From assembly GCA_039720395.1 (NCBI GenBank), contig CM077832.1, forward strand, positions 17,145,850 to 17,209,849: a stretch of DNA of 64,000 nt, read 5' to 3'. This document shows, one piece after another, positions 47,041 to 59,800 of this stretch. Every line of letters begins with the position of its first letter. Positions within the stretch are counted from its first letter, which is position 1. Origin of the DNA: Liquidambar formosana. Its lineage: Eukaryota; Streptophyta; Magnoliopsida; Saxifragales; Altingiaceae. Made by a program: the position numbers and the translations under genes. Below the pieces are notes generated by a model. It searched no databases. It was not told where the DNA came from and saw only the letters and a list, made by a program, of their open reading frames with translations.

Positions 47041-47164
47041 TTTTATGAGTTTTATTAACACCGTTAGTCAACTATTCTTACAGGGTGATAATGCATGTAA
47101 TTTCAAAAATGACAGGGGTGCATCTGCAATTATCATAAAATAGAAGGAGTATAAATGTAATTTA

Positions 47165-47166
<2 letters not shown>

Positions 47167-47200
<34 letters not shown>
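47167..47200 (+). repeat. (AT)n microsatellite
   Basis: About 16 AT units directly outside the MULE-like right terminus. A similar run borders the left terminus at 40309-40330. Confidence 0.9.
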
Positions 47201-47202
<2 letters not shown>

Positions 47203-47259
47203 ATTTATGAATTTTCATATATCTTTTATTATTTTAATATTATTCACGTACAACGCAAG

Positions 47260-48133
47260 CAGGGACGGACCTACACTTAGGCCTGGGTTGGCCATGGCCC
47301 CCCCTCACTTCCAAAAAATTGTTTTGATTAAGTATTGTTTGGTGACTAGATTCGAAGCTAATACCAAAACAAGGTATTACCTGTTAACTTGTTACAAATG
47401 GATTATCAACCTACTATGAAATGACTACTAAGGGGGTTTGGTTTTTGTATTATATTGCTAAATTGCCACCAAAACGTAATTTACTAGTTTCAGTTTTTTA
47501 GGCACAATCTAGGAATGGTCCCTCCCAATCAGCATAATAGTTTCTCACATGATCTCTTAAAAGTCAAATAGACAACTTATACCCAAGGATAAAAAACTAG
47601 AATTAATATATACAATAGGTAAAATGTCTAAAATAATTAACAAAAAACAAACACTTTCTCCTATTAATCGTATTGGCTCTCTTTTTTTTTTTTTTTTTTC
47701 TTTTTTTTTTTTAATGTTAGATTTACCTCAGATTTTTGTCAAACAAAATCATTGAGCATATTAGAGGGTAACGGTTGGCAGAAAACATTTTACCGGAGAA
47801 AATCATTTCTCAATTTCTACATATTAAGGTACACTTTTTAGGTTTTTTTTTTTTAAACCCTTCTTCAAATTTATTGCTAATGTCAACCCCTCTTCTTCTT
47901 CTTCTTCTTCTTCTTCTTTTTGGTTTTTTGTTTGTTTGTTTGTTTGTTTGTTTGTTTTGTTTTTTTTTTTGTTATGGTTTTAGAGAAGTATAAGTAAGGT
48001 CATGTCATTTACTTTTCATTCAATGTATTAATATATTTAATCTTGAATCTTAATATAGTTTTCATAGTTGAAAGGTAAAATTTTTATTATTCATACTTGG
48101 CCACCCCTGAAATAAAATTCTGGTTCCGTCCTG
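47260..48133. mobile_element. hAT-like element with imperfect termini
   Basis: The ends CAGGGACGGACC (left) and the inverted GGTTCCGTCCTG (right) are followed inward by GGTTGGCCATGGCCCCCC and its inverted partner TTGGCCACCCC. The 8-bp target copies AACGCAAG (47252-47259) and AACACAAG (48134-48141) differ at one base. The 874-bp body is AT-rich with T-, CTT- and GTTT-runs (47683-47710, 47887-47918, 47929-47955) and has no transposase. Confidence 0.75.
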
Positions 48134-48527
48134 AACACAAGTGCCCATATCTAATATATATATATATATATAAATCAATTACAGAGTTTATAAAGATAAA
48201 ACAAAGTCATTTATCCCAACAAATGAAAGAAGAAAAGATAACAAAGGAATACATGGTTTGACAGTCATTTTAACAAATTAATAATTAAAAAAATGTTTAT
48301 TTATTTGTTCTAAAAAAACTTTAATTGTTTTTTTGTCTTGGACCCTTCTAAATTTTGTAACTTGCGGTGACGTGGTAGGTTAGTGGTCTTCTATAGTATT
48401 ACAACTGCTACTACTACTCATGCTGTCATCATCGATGATACTTGTGACTTTTCAGGTGAAATATGTGTGTCAATTTGTTTTTGGTGGTAGATTATTACCA
48501 TTATTTTTTTAATATCAAGGGTTCTTA

Positions 48528-48749
48528 GTGCCTGTTTGGGATAGCTTCAGAATAGAATCAAAAGTAGAATCAGAAGCTAAATCAGAAGCTGAATCTGAAT
48601 CAGGGAGGAGGTAGCTTGAGCAAATTGGCCTCAAAATCTATTTTGCGCTTACAATCACTTTTCTCATTTTTTATCCAAACACTCTTAAAAGTGATTATGG
48701 GCCATTAGAAGAGATTTTAGACTTCCCAGAATCTCATCCAAACAGGCAC
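48528..48749. mobile_element. PIF/Harbinger-like MITE with TTA duplication
   Basis: The ends GTGCCTGTTTGGGATAG and the inverted CTCATCCAAACAGGCAC enclose 222 bp and are flanked by TTA at 48525-48527 and 48750-48752. Inside are AGAATCAGAAGCT-type short repeats. It is related in its terminus (GCCTGTTTGG) to the element at 39351-39651. Confidence 0.8.
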
Positions 48750-48752
48750 TTA

Positions 48753-49939
48753 CACGTTTACGCACTATATTATTCTCTACAAAATTCATGATATCAAAGT
48801 ATTTTTTTGCAAAATTAGAATAAAATAATCTAGGTTGATTGATAGGTCTTGAACTCTCAATCTAACCTAACTCATAAGCTCAACTGAGGCTCCCATTTTT
48901 AAGGGGTCTTTGGATATTTGGATTTAAATTAAATAACTATAATCATTTAACTAAGCCACTTTTGCACACCCGGCCTGTTTCTTGTTCTTTCTGTCCCATA
49001 ATAATTGTCCCTTCTTCTCTTTCTTCTTCTTCCTTTTTTTTTTTTTTTTGTTTGCCATCTCAAATTTTTGTCCTCGTCAAAATATCAATGAATAAGGATT
49101 TATAAATATCTCAAAATACCATTCCGGCATTCCTCATAATATAAATTACGCAATAAAAATATAAGGCTCCATCATTCCTCCAAAAGATAGGTACCCTTCT
49201 AAAATTGGTGCTAAGATTTAGCTTATCGGGGTGCATGAATTTAGTGTGACATGTTTACTAATTAAAAAAGAAAAATCATTAAAGATAAAACAACACCTTG
49301 TCAGCTATGTCATTATAATCAAATCTGGAATATTCAAATATATAAATGGATGTGAATATATTGAATGCATTCTTATTTTTTTTAAAAAAAAATTTGGAGA
49401 GTATAATTATGAGACAAACAAAACATTAATTAGATTTCCTTCTATTTTTTATGGTTGAATTAAAAAAAAAAAAATTATTACAACTTAGGGCGCACTAAAA
49501 GCCCCACCAAATGACAGAGCGATTATAGTTGTTCTCTCTCTCTCTCTCTCTCTCTCTCTTCTTTTTTTCGTTTTTCATTTTTCATTTTTGAGGAAGAGTC
49601 AGGTCCGTTTCGGTATATCTGAGAGAAAAAAAAAATTAAAAAAAAAGGAAAATGTCCGTTTCGGTTTTGGCTGACCTAAGCATAACCAAACTTGCTTCGT
49701 TCTGTAAAAAGTAACGTTAATTTTGTGTCTTCATCCTCCCCACATCTCACCGCCGCCTCTCTTTTGAGCCGCGCAACATGTTAGCCATGCAATACATCCA
49801 CTGTTTCCAGTAACTGACACCACCTCACACGTGTCACAAACTCAGTGAAACCCCACCACAACGCACGATTCTCCTTGGTGCACCGGATCTGTTCCCTCAA
49901 TGTTTTAGTGTCACTTTTCAAACACTTAAATTAGGAAAA
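48753..49939. other. Intergenic, no gene recognised
   Basis: It contains pyrimidine-rich tracts (49008-49052), a (CT)n run (about 49533-49560) and a GC-richer part (49735-49900) with a CACACGTGTCAC palindromic G-box-like word near 49826. No conserved frame. Confidence 0.4.
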
Positions 49940-50145
49940 AACCAGGAAGGGTTGGCTAGTGGTAAGGAAGCTAGGTCCCAAGGTGACTGGCTTGAGTAAA
50001 GGTGAAAGATTCCGAATTCGAGTCCCAGCACTTTGGTAAAAAAATCCCCTGGCCAGCGGTTCCCTCCCCCAGCAAACAGTGATTAGTCCCTGGTTGAAAG
50101 TTTTGGGGAAACACTGGATCTTGACCAAAAAAAAAAAAAAAAAAA
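49940..50145 (+). mobile_element. tRNA-derived SINE, copy 2
   Basis: It has box A-like GGTTGGCTAGTGG, box B GAATTCGAGTCCC, a body with CAGTGATTAGTCCC, and about 20 terminal A. The target copies ATTAGGAAAA lie at about 49930-49939 and 50146-50155. It shares GAGTAAAGGTGAAAGATTCC-type and CAGC..TTTGG blocks with copy 1. Confidence 0.85.
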
Positions 50146-50155
50146 ATTAGGAAAA

Positions 50156-53100
50156 TACTTACCTCTACGCTCTACCCTTGGGTGGACGCGTTTTTTTTTT
50201 CCTTTTATTCATATTTCAACTCTTGTCCAGATAAAGAATGAGAATTACTTGTGTATATAAATTCCCATATTTGTATGATTGTAAACACATTTTTATAAAT
50301 TTATATTTGAGTGTTACATATTTATGTTAACATGAATGTGTATTCACATATCCATATTAGATTTTTTGTTTGTTTGTGTTTTTAAATTTATATTTTTAAA
50401 AAATATTTATGATACATAATAGAATATGAATAGAAGTGGGAAGAAATTTCTTCGCCCTCAGTGCAGGCAAATTGTGCCCATAAATTAAAAGGATTTATCC
50501 TTTTTATTTCTGTCCTTCTATGCCCTCTTACAGACTTGCCAACCACCTCCTCTCCATATCTCCTTAAATTGCAGGAAACTGATACTGTACCCTCGCAGTT
50601 ATATAATAAAGTAGTTCCACCTCTTTGGACCGTTGATAGAATATCATGATGTCATGGTTCTGTGATCAAACGGCTCTGTGGTCTAGTAGAATTGGGAGTG
50701 GGAGTTGACACTTGAGTGGGCCCCACGTCTTAAATAGATGTGGATTTAGTGAATTTAGAACTGAAAATATGGGATTTGAGGGTAATTGCAGATTGGCGTG
50801 ATCCAACCCAAAATGTCCAATGGGGTGGGTCCCACCTAGAGAGGGAGAAAAATCCTCGTTCCTATCGTATTTTTCCTTATGCCCAGTTTGCCCTTCAAAC
50901 TTCTTGTATTTAAAAGAATGCCATATATTGGAAAGAAAGTATAAGAAAATATTTTAAAAGGAAATATTTAACAAAAATGGCTGAGATGTTTGCTGCGAAA
51001 AAAATAGTGCTTAGTCTTATCAAATGGATTGAAATTACTTAAGTGACCCTCTTTTTTAGAAATAAAGTATAAGATAATATTTGAAAGGAAAAATGTAAAA
51101 ATCATTTTATTAGATAATAAATAAATCATGAGTTTACAAGAGGAGAGATGCAAGTCTCTATCGATCCAACTACAAAAACAAGAGTATGATATGGTGTTTG
51201 GTGAGTCAAAGGGTGAGGATTAGTACGAGCACCAGCCCCTTTTAGTGGGCTTCAGTTGACTTTACGATAATAAAAAGAAAGTAGCATAATTGACTTGACT
51301 GAAAGGTTAAAAGAAATTTTGAATAATGGGAAGTTGATAGAAAATTGCAGTTTATAAATAAGAGGATCTATATAAATTATTTCAAGTATGTGATTAAAAG
51401 TTACCCTTGCTGTATGCCTTAATTGCTCACGATCCGTGAGCTCTCCTCATAGACAAAATATAAAAAAGAAAAAAAAAAAAAAAAAAGGAGTCGGAGCATT
51501 TGTATGCAAGATTTGGGTCGAACATGTGGAATAGCCCTAGTGACCCAATTATTCGACCTAAGACAACTACATTATTGTATGATTCATTTAAATAGAGCAA
51601 ACAAGATGTGTAATTTAGTCTAGTTTAAATCTAGAATCAATCCAATTTAGGTAAATTGATTTGAACTCAGTTCGAGTTCTTAACGAAGTTCAATTTGCTT
51701 CGATTCGATTCAGTTCTAAAATATGTTGAACTGAAGAGGTCGATTTTGTTCTCCATCTTAGGTTGGTACAAAAAATTGAACCAACCAAAAAACCAACCCC
51801 TTGAATATATATTAAATTATATATATCAAATATTAAAGGAAAGAGTTGGTTCCATTTGTTTCAATCATTGGAAGCAAATTTGAGCAATGTTGTTGAATTG
51901 AGAGTTGAATGTTTGATTTGCTTTATTCTCAAGTCCGTTTTGTTCTAATTAAAGTTTGGCAGAAACAATCTAGGCCCGTACGTCAATCTCCATTTTCACT
52001 CCAAACCAAACCGACTTGTACCAAACACATGAACCTAAGCTAATGGCATCCAAAATTTAGGCTTAACTTGAAACCTCCCCAGTTACACTCTCCTCCACCT
52101 CACCTCCCTATTCATTTTTTCAACCATTAGAATATAAACAGGTTGTTATGACCATGTTGACGAGATTTAACCTAGAAAACTAGGTTGATGGCATCAAAGA
52201 TATATAAGTCTATGAGAGATGCTAAACATGGTGCAATGCTCCGACTGACCATCAAACTATGATCAACATTCTTCATTGGTCAACAAGTGCTTATCTAGTG
52301 ATCTTGCCTAAAATGAACACCCTAATCATTCAAGACACATTGCAAGCTATGTTTCTAAGGCCTGTTGCTTGTACACTTGGGTACATCCTTGGGCTATTGA
52401 GGCACCATATTGATAGCACATATTGCCAAATCCATACCATTTTGATTGACTTTTACGGATGAGAGTTAAGGGTGGGTGACGTTTAGGGTTGTGTTAGGGT
52501 TTCATCTACGGTCGTTAAAATGCTTGTAATAATAGGGTTAGCGATTTCGTCAGTCATGCAAGGTTTCCATTAATAAATTGTTGCCATGTGACAAAACGAT
52601 TTTGCAGTGGCCCTTTTAGAAAGTTCTATTTGAAAAGAGTACGTTTCGATCCCATTGACAGAGTTTGACTTTTCGGTTTAGTTAAGTCAATCTTTGCATT
52701 TAAGTCAAATGGAAATTTGAAAAAATTGGAAAGTAAGCTAGTCAGTTTTGTATTTAATCTCGATCAATCAACAGAACATAAACCAACTCAGAGAAGGTGC
52801 CAAACGTGTTAAAGATTCTGCCGGGATTTGAAACCTTGTAGGTGTTTTTAGTGCTGACAAAATACCAATTGATCGCACTCATAATTAGCTAAATTGATTC
52901 TGTTGTTTTCTGAAAAGACCCTCCATGTAAAAAAAAATTCATAACAACCTCTTGCAACTTCAAATCAAAGATTTAGGAGCGATGTTCTTCTACACTAAGA
53001 TGGCATGACTTTTTAAGTGTGGCACTCTCATACCACGAATTGAAAATTGAGTAATTAAACCTTCTTCAATCTTTACCATAAAGCTAAGCACATGGTTCCT

Positions 53101-53598
53101 AATTCTAGTACTTCTTGTAGGTTAGCTTATATATATATGAAAACTTTATTTCCCGTCATTCAATAGTAGAGAAATAAAAGGCTCAAGTGGGCAATCTAGG
53201 ATTTGACATCCCCTATATTAGGTTGTTGAATTGCTCTTTACATACATTATAAGAATTGAACCTCAATAGATGCCATATTAGATAATTGTGTTATTACGAT
53301 TGGAAACCTGTATTAATCGATGAACTTTACACCCAATAAATCATAATTCATAAAAGAACACGGTAAAATAGAGAGTCAAATAAAAAATCATAACACAAAA
53401 CCAACATGGTAAAATTAGTCAACCCTAGCACACTGTCTTTAAATGACTTGCACCACCCATATGGGCGGCGTAACCGTACAAGTAAAGCATCCAAATTTCC
53501 TAATCCCAAATTTCCCATTGAGAAATTGATAAATGGCATTGCTGTTATTGTTATAATAATAAAAGGTCAAAAAGGGCAGTCAGCAAAAAATAATATAT
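50156..53598. other. Intergenic region upstream of the TMEM214-like gene
   Basis: No gene recognised in 3.4 kb. A-run at 51469-51486. The part 51600-51990 has inverted GGTTCAATTT/AATTGAACC-type words recalling hAT MITE subterminal repeats, but no ends were found. The rest is unremarkable. Confidence 0.4.
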
Positions 53599-53608
53599 CC
53601 ACGTGTCC
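53599..53608 (+). promoter_or_regulatory. G-box/ABRE-like element
   Basis: CCACGTGTCC contains the CACGTG core and ACGTGTC, a motif bound by bZIP factors in plant stress- and abscisic-acid-responsive promoters. It lies about 90 bp before the TATA box of the TMEM214-like gene. Confidence 0.45.
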
Positions 53609-53695
53609 TATAACACAGTGTCTCTTTCATTGTCCTCTCCTTCAAAGACCCGACCCGCCTCCTCCTACTCCCCCAACCCTCCAACTCTCTCTGCC

Positions 53696-53705
53696 TATAT
53701 ATATT
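53696..53705 (+). promoter_or_regulatory. Probable TATA box of the TMEM214-like gene
   Basis: TATATATATT lies about 130 bp before the start codon. It is followed by a GA- and TA-repeat-rich leader (53751-53818), a common layout for plant 5' untranslated regions. Confidence 0.5.
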
Positions 53706-53828
53706 CTCTGTGATTTCTCTCGTCGACGGGAACGAGAACGAACAGTGATCTTAGAGAGAGAAAGTATATATATATATACACATATTTATATATAGAGAGA
53801 GAGTACACAGAGAGGAAGTAGAGAGAAA

Positions 53829-56800
53829 ATGGATGAGAATTCAGCAGTAATTGAAGCGATTCTCAGGGAAGAGGAGGAGAACTATCGCAACGCAAATGAC
53901 GACGCTTACGGCTGGAAAACGGTGACCTACCCGAAGCGCCAGAGGAAATCGGCGGCGAAGCAGCAGCCGGAGAATTCCACCGATCGCGGGGCCAACGGCG
54001 ACTCCGCCGGCGCCGGCGACGTGTTCCGTTCGATCGAGAAGCACTCGGAGGAGAGGCGTCGGCGTGCGCTAGAAGCTCAGAAAGCCGCCGAGGATGCCGC
54101 CGGAGCTGAGTCCGGCGCCAGATCGAAGCGGCATTCCGATGACGACGATAGCGATGTCGAAGCCTCCGGCGCTGGTGGGGAAAATGGCGGTGCGGAGGTG
54201 AAGAAGGCGAAGGCAAAGAAACCAAAGAAGCCGAAGGTTACGGTTGCCGATGCGGCCTCGAAGATCGATGCCTCTCATCTTGGAGCATTTCTGCTCGACA
54301 TTTCTGTGAGTTTGAATTCAACTGTTTGTCGATTTGATTTGGTTTGGCAGACTCTGATCTGCTGCTTTTCCATCGAATTGGAAATCAATTTTGTGTTGAA
54401 AAGATGTTTTCTTTTGTCTGTTGGTTGGTTCAGGCTTCGTATGAATTGCAGCATGACATAATGCTCATGCGTTTTGCGGATTACTTCGGCCGCGCATTTG
54501 CGTCAGTGAGTGCATCGCAATTCCCATGGACGAAGATGTTCAAGGAATCTACTGTTGCAAAGATGGTTGATGTGAGTTGTCCTTGCGTCTTTAGAGATTT
54601 TTATTTTTAAGAATTTGATTTTGATTTTGATTTTTTCTGTCAAAAAGCTAAAAGAGAAGGTCTTTTAGCACAAAATTAGTACAGATATTGAAAGAAAGAG
54701 CAATTCAGGGCAAAAGGCCTTTAAAAAAATTTTCTTTTTGCCGCAGACAATGTGTGTGCGTGTAATGTGGTTAAAACTGTGGGGTAAATTGCTTGAATCT
54801 TGCATGCAATAAGTGCTTTATGAAGAAATAAGCTTTAGCGGTAGATATATTTTGTGCATGCATATGGGTTTAGTGTTATGACTTTAAATTGGTTCAGTTC
54901 TGGTAACTACGGTGATTTTTTTAGCTCTTTTCTTTCCACCTTTAGTGTTTCAATAATAAACATTGTGTACCGAAGCCATGATGATAAAGGGTTTGAATTA
55001 GATGCATGTTTTGTTTGAAGATTAGTGCTTTGATGCGCACCCCTGGATATGTTTGGATCCTCGACTATGTTGATTTATAAGGATTCTGTTTGCATTTATC
55101 AAGTATTATTGAATTTGTACTTTTAAAATGTCTAAATCATGTCATTCATGATTACTTTTGTTCCTAGAAAATTTATTGATAGTTTTTTCAGCTTTTCTAA
55201 ATTTGATTTATTATTTTACTCTGGACAGATCCCTATTTCTCATATAGCTGAAGATGTTTATAAGACGTCAGTTGACTGGATCAATCAGCGACCTGCTGAT
55301 GCTCTTGGTTCTTTCGTGCTATGGTCAATGGATAGCATTGTTGCCGACTTAGCTAGCCATCAAGGGACTGTTAAGGGATCCAAAAAGGTGGTCCAGCCAG
55401 CACCATCAAAGTCTCAGGTAATTTGACTCACATTTGCTTTCTCTCGCTTTAGTGTTATTTTTATTTTTATTTTATTTTTTTTCACCTAGTTTATGCTGTT
55501 CGATATATTTGGTTGAGAATTTAGTATTGTTTGGTTTGTTATTATTTTGGCATGTGGAATGCTTTTTTCTGCAGTAGAATTTTGGAGAAAGAATAAAGTG
55601 GATGTTAGGGTGTTAGGGAAGTATCTAACTGCAAAAGATGCAGCTAGTTATGAGTCATGGACATTGACACAAGTGTCCGGTTTCAACAGAGACATGAGGT
55701 GTTGGAGTGTTGGAGTTGATAACTCCCAAAATTAGGGTGGCTCCTGTTAGTCGAATCATAAAAGTCTTGCCATAAGATCAGCAATGTAACACGTGTTTCT
55801 GGGCTCCGATAGGTTGTTAAATTACACATAAACTATTCACATGTGTGCATGTTTTTATGCACATTTGGAAACTAAATAAAGTTGGATGAGATCTCAAGCG
55901 TCCAAGGTGGTTTTGAAGATGCATGGCTATAAGGGTATGTCAACAAGTGTCTGCCATGTTAAAGTTTTGATGGAGAGAAGCGCTCAACATATCAAAGGAT
56001 GAGGGAGTTATCTTTTTAGAATAGTTGAGGGATTAATGGGATTTTCTTTATAGATGATAATGGGAAATTGAGCTTCCTTTCTTTGATTTATCATATATTC
56101 TTTTTCCCAATGCATACTTTTATTTATTATTTGATATCTTGGATTTTGATCTAGTATGGCATGTGTGGATAATGCATAGGCTAAGAACCACATACACATT
56201 CCTTGGAGGTGCTGTGGCCGTGTGTCCGACATGACAATCTTCTAGCATGCCTTCAACATGACATCTCTATCTTTGTCTCGTTCTCCTCCTCCTTCTTCCT
56301 CTTCTTATCTTTTTCTTTTTATCGTCATATCTTCTTTGTGAACAAAAATTGAATGTTCAAAAATGATTTATTTGAATGATGTATTTGATGCTACATGATA
56401 TAATATAATATAATATACATTATGAATGCCATATCATCGTCGTGTTATATCCTAGATTTTGAGGATTTGCTACGTGGGATGAGTGCTAGTTTTCTTCTTA
56501 ACTCCCCGTGAGAAACTCTTAGACCATGATCCAACTTATGTAGCATATCAAACCAAATTTTTAAAACATATTCACAACCAAGAATCCCCTAAAACATTTC
56601 TTACCTATTATAGTCACTTATGAATAAATTATAATCTTTAAAATACACAAATTGACTGTAACTCTGCATTTAATATTTTTAGATTTTCACTTAATATACT
56701 CAATATAAATGGAAAAGATAGATTTGCATCGAATAAAATCAAAATTTTAAAACTTCATAAAAATAAAAATAAAAAAACTCTTTTTTTTTATTATTTTATT

Positions 56801-59800
56801 TTAATGTAAAGATGATATTGCCAATTTTATTCTTTAAATCTTAAAATTTTAGTGCAAGAAAAAAAAAATTATGGTTGACACTATCTTAACAGTGTCTACT
56901 ATTAATATGAAAACCAAGCATCATATGCCCCTATACCGCATAACATTTGCTTATTAGTTGTTTATTCAACCCACTTATGGGATAGTTCTGTATAAGTGAG
57001 TCATTTGGTAACAATGATGCTCAATTCTCTAAAATAATTCTGTTGTTGGTTTTTGCTTATCTTTCCTTTTTAAGTAATAATAGAATCTTACTATTGTTGG
57101 ATGCAAATAATTTCAGATCCTTTGTCCCATTTTATATCAGTAATAATGGAAATACATATTGCCACATGTCAGAGTCTCATCTCATCTGACAGTTAAGACT
57201 TTAGACTGTTTGAGTGAGACTTTGCTTTTTTCATTATTTGGATATCATATTGTAAGTCCTGATCAAGCTCTGGGACTTATCCAGATTTGAATCAGGTGAT
57301 TCTTAGACCATATGGATTTGTATTTCAAATTTAGACTATCAAACTCCTAGAACCCTATTACGTTGCTTTTGACATTATATATATGTGTGTGTGTGTGTGG
57401 TTGTAAATATTCCTAAAATTGGTGAAATTTTGGTTAAAATATTGTTTTTATTTAGGCATTGATGTAAAGATCGGTTGAAATATAGTTTTTGGAAAATACT
57501 AGCAAATATTGTTAAATATTGAGGAGGATAATGATAATGACTATTTCTATATATTTATTATTTATTTTTATTTATGTGCCTATGGACTATGTTACATGGA
57601 TCCTTTACTTCACCCCAAAATACTTATGTCGACATGGCATGACAGGACATGGCATTGTCGACATGACAGGACATGGCATGGGTATGGGTACTGCTGGACA
57701 CTTGCAAGATAATGGAAAAATCTTTGGAAAGTAAAAGAATCCAACACATGGACACACATCTGCACCTAATACTTGTACCCGAGTCCATGTAACATAGCTT
57801 ATAGACTATAATTTATAAATGATATGTGTTTTCCTTATCAAAAAAATAAAATGATATGTGTTTCAATGTTATTTAAATGTTTAATTATAGTAATTAGTAT
57901 AAGTTTTTGTTCTTTCATGTATCAGCAATGTGTACTTTTGTGTGCAGACCACATACTTGTCTTGTACAAATTTCTGGAATATTTTGTTTCTGAATTGTTT
58001 ACTAGATTTTTTTTTTTTTCAAATTTTCATTTAATATTTAAATGTTTTTCTATTAATTTGTGTCATTTCTGAATCTATATTGAAATTTTCTTCTCTCCAT
58101 ATTTCTGTTGATATACATATATATGAAAGAGATTTTTCTCTATTTTTAAATACTAGATTTTCTGCCTTGGATTGAACAATGACCAGCTAACACTTTCACT
58201 TTACTTTGACTCATTAGAGTCGATAGTTTGTTCATTAATTGCACATAATATCTTGAATGAGCCATCTGTGTAAATATCAAGATTTGAGTCCTTATATGTA
58301 TCATACCAAAAACTGCATCCCTTGTCCATACTTCTTAGTATGGGTTGATAGCTGGAATATGTTGGGAATGGCTACTTCTTTCTTTTTTCATTTACTTGGT
58401 GAGAGTGGTTAGGGATAAGGAGGATATGCACGTTAGAGGAGGATTGATATGGGCTCTTTTAATTAAAGCTTTCTTTGGAGCAATCACCTAGAAGGTAGAA
58501 AGTTGTTGACTTTAAAATATAACTTGGGATTCATTTTCTCCGTTGAGGTTGCCTTATTTTCGTGGATGGAGGACAAGATCTTGACACTTGATCATTTAGT
58601 TAGTTGGGTTTTAATCAACCTAATAATGTTTATGGTTGAGGGCGAAATTTGGTTGTTCATCTTCTCATTCATTGCCCTGTTGGTACTGGGTTTTAGAACT
58701 TGATTTCCACCCTCTTTGGAGTGTATTGGGTTCTTCCTTTAGTAAATGAACACCTTAAGGGGTGGGCACTTAATGGAAGATGGAGTAGTACTGTAGTAGA
58801 TAGCATGCTTTGGGCACCTCCCCCCCACCAAAAAAAGGGAAAAAAAAGTGGGGTTGGGGTTGCAGTGTTTGGTTTTTGGAGCCTTTGAAAGGAAAGAATT
58901 AGAAGGATGTTCAATGATATCGCGATTCCTCTCATCTAGTTTGGAGAAGAGTGGAAATTTTTTTTGCTAGGCTACAAGTGTGCGGAGTTTAGTTTTAGTT
59001 TTTTATTTTCTTCTTCTATAGAAAGTGATAGTAGTTCTTTCATTCATGTTGTTTGCAGTAGGAGTTGCCCTTCTTATTATTATCTTTTGTCAACTCTAAT
59101 GAAGGTTTGCTAAAATTTAGTAGTTCTTCCCATGTTCTGATGCTTGGATGCTCAAAATTTGTTGTTGGAGATAAATATTGTTACATATTTCTTTGGAATG
59201 GAACTTAAGAATTAAAAATTGAAAAACTGACAGAAAATGGCAGTCTTGATGCTTTAAAGTTAAGTTTTGCTCGCACACACATTTTTTAGACAATTTGAAT
59301 TCATGGCTACTGATGTGATTAGAATTGGCCAATATTTATCACCATGGTTGAGACTGGATTAGGGCACAATTAGAGTTAGTACAATGGACAAGTATGCAAT
59401 TTATAATTAAAGGTTGAAGATAAGCCTTATAGAGATCCTAGGAAACTGAGATAATTGAGGATTCCTTATAACTAAAGTAGGACTGCGGTTGAAATAGAAG
59501 TTATGCTTGTACGGAATTTTGTGCATATGGTATTTATGTAATGACTGTAACTTGAGATAAAGATTCAATGTAATTTTGAAATTAATTCAAAGAACTAACT
59601 TAAATGGTCCCTAACTTTGTTGTATGAGGTGAGTGATAACTAACATTGAGGATTCCTTAGGGCAGAGCTTTTTAATCCACTCTCACAATGTCAGTGTTTA
59701 AAAAGATCAATTACTTAATTTATTGAAAACAAAACTACTGATATTTTTAAATTGTACTGTTATAAATTTTTTGTGGTTATCTCTGGCAATGCATTATCAA

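Larger units (their letters stand above)
40331..47166. mobile_element. MULE-like long inverted termini around a nested cluster
   Basis: The left end GGGTAAATTACATTAAGACC and the inverted right end AAATGTAATTTACC can be extended at moderate similarity for about 130 bp (left GACAATTACGGATAGATCCCC; right, on the minus strand, TAATTGCAGATGCACCCCTG). Both ends abut (AT)n runs, so a 9-bp duplication cannot be read. The 6.8 kb between them holds two solo LTRs, a split MITE and a Helitron-like piece. The alternative is two unrelated solo termini of one family in opposite orientation. Confidence 0.45.

Noticed and set aside
53863..54225. 120-residue minus-strand frame over the start of the TMEM214-like gene
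   Set aside because: Antisense shadow of GC-rich exon 1. Arg/Pro/Ser-rich without a domain.
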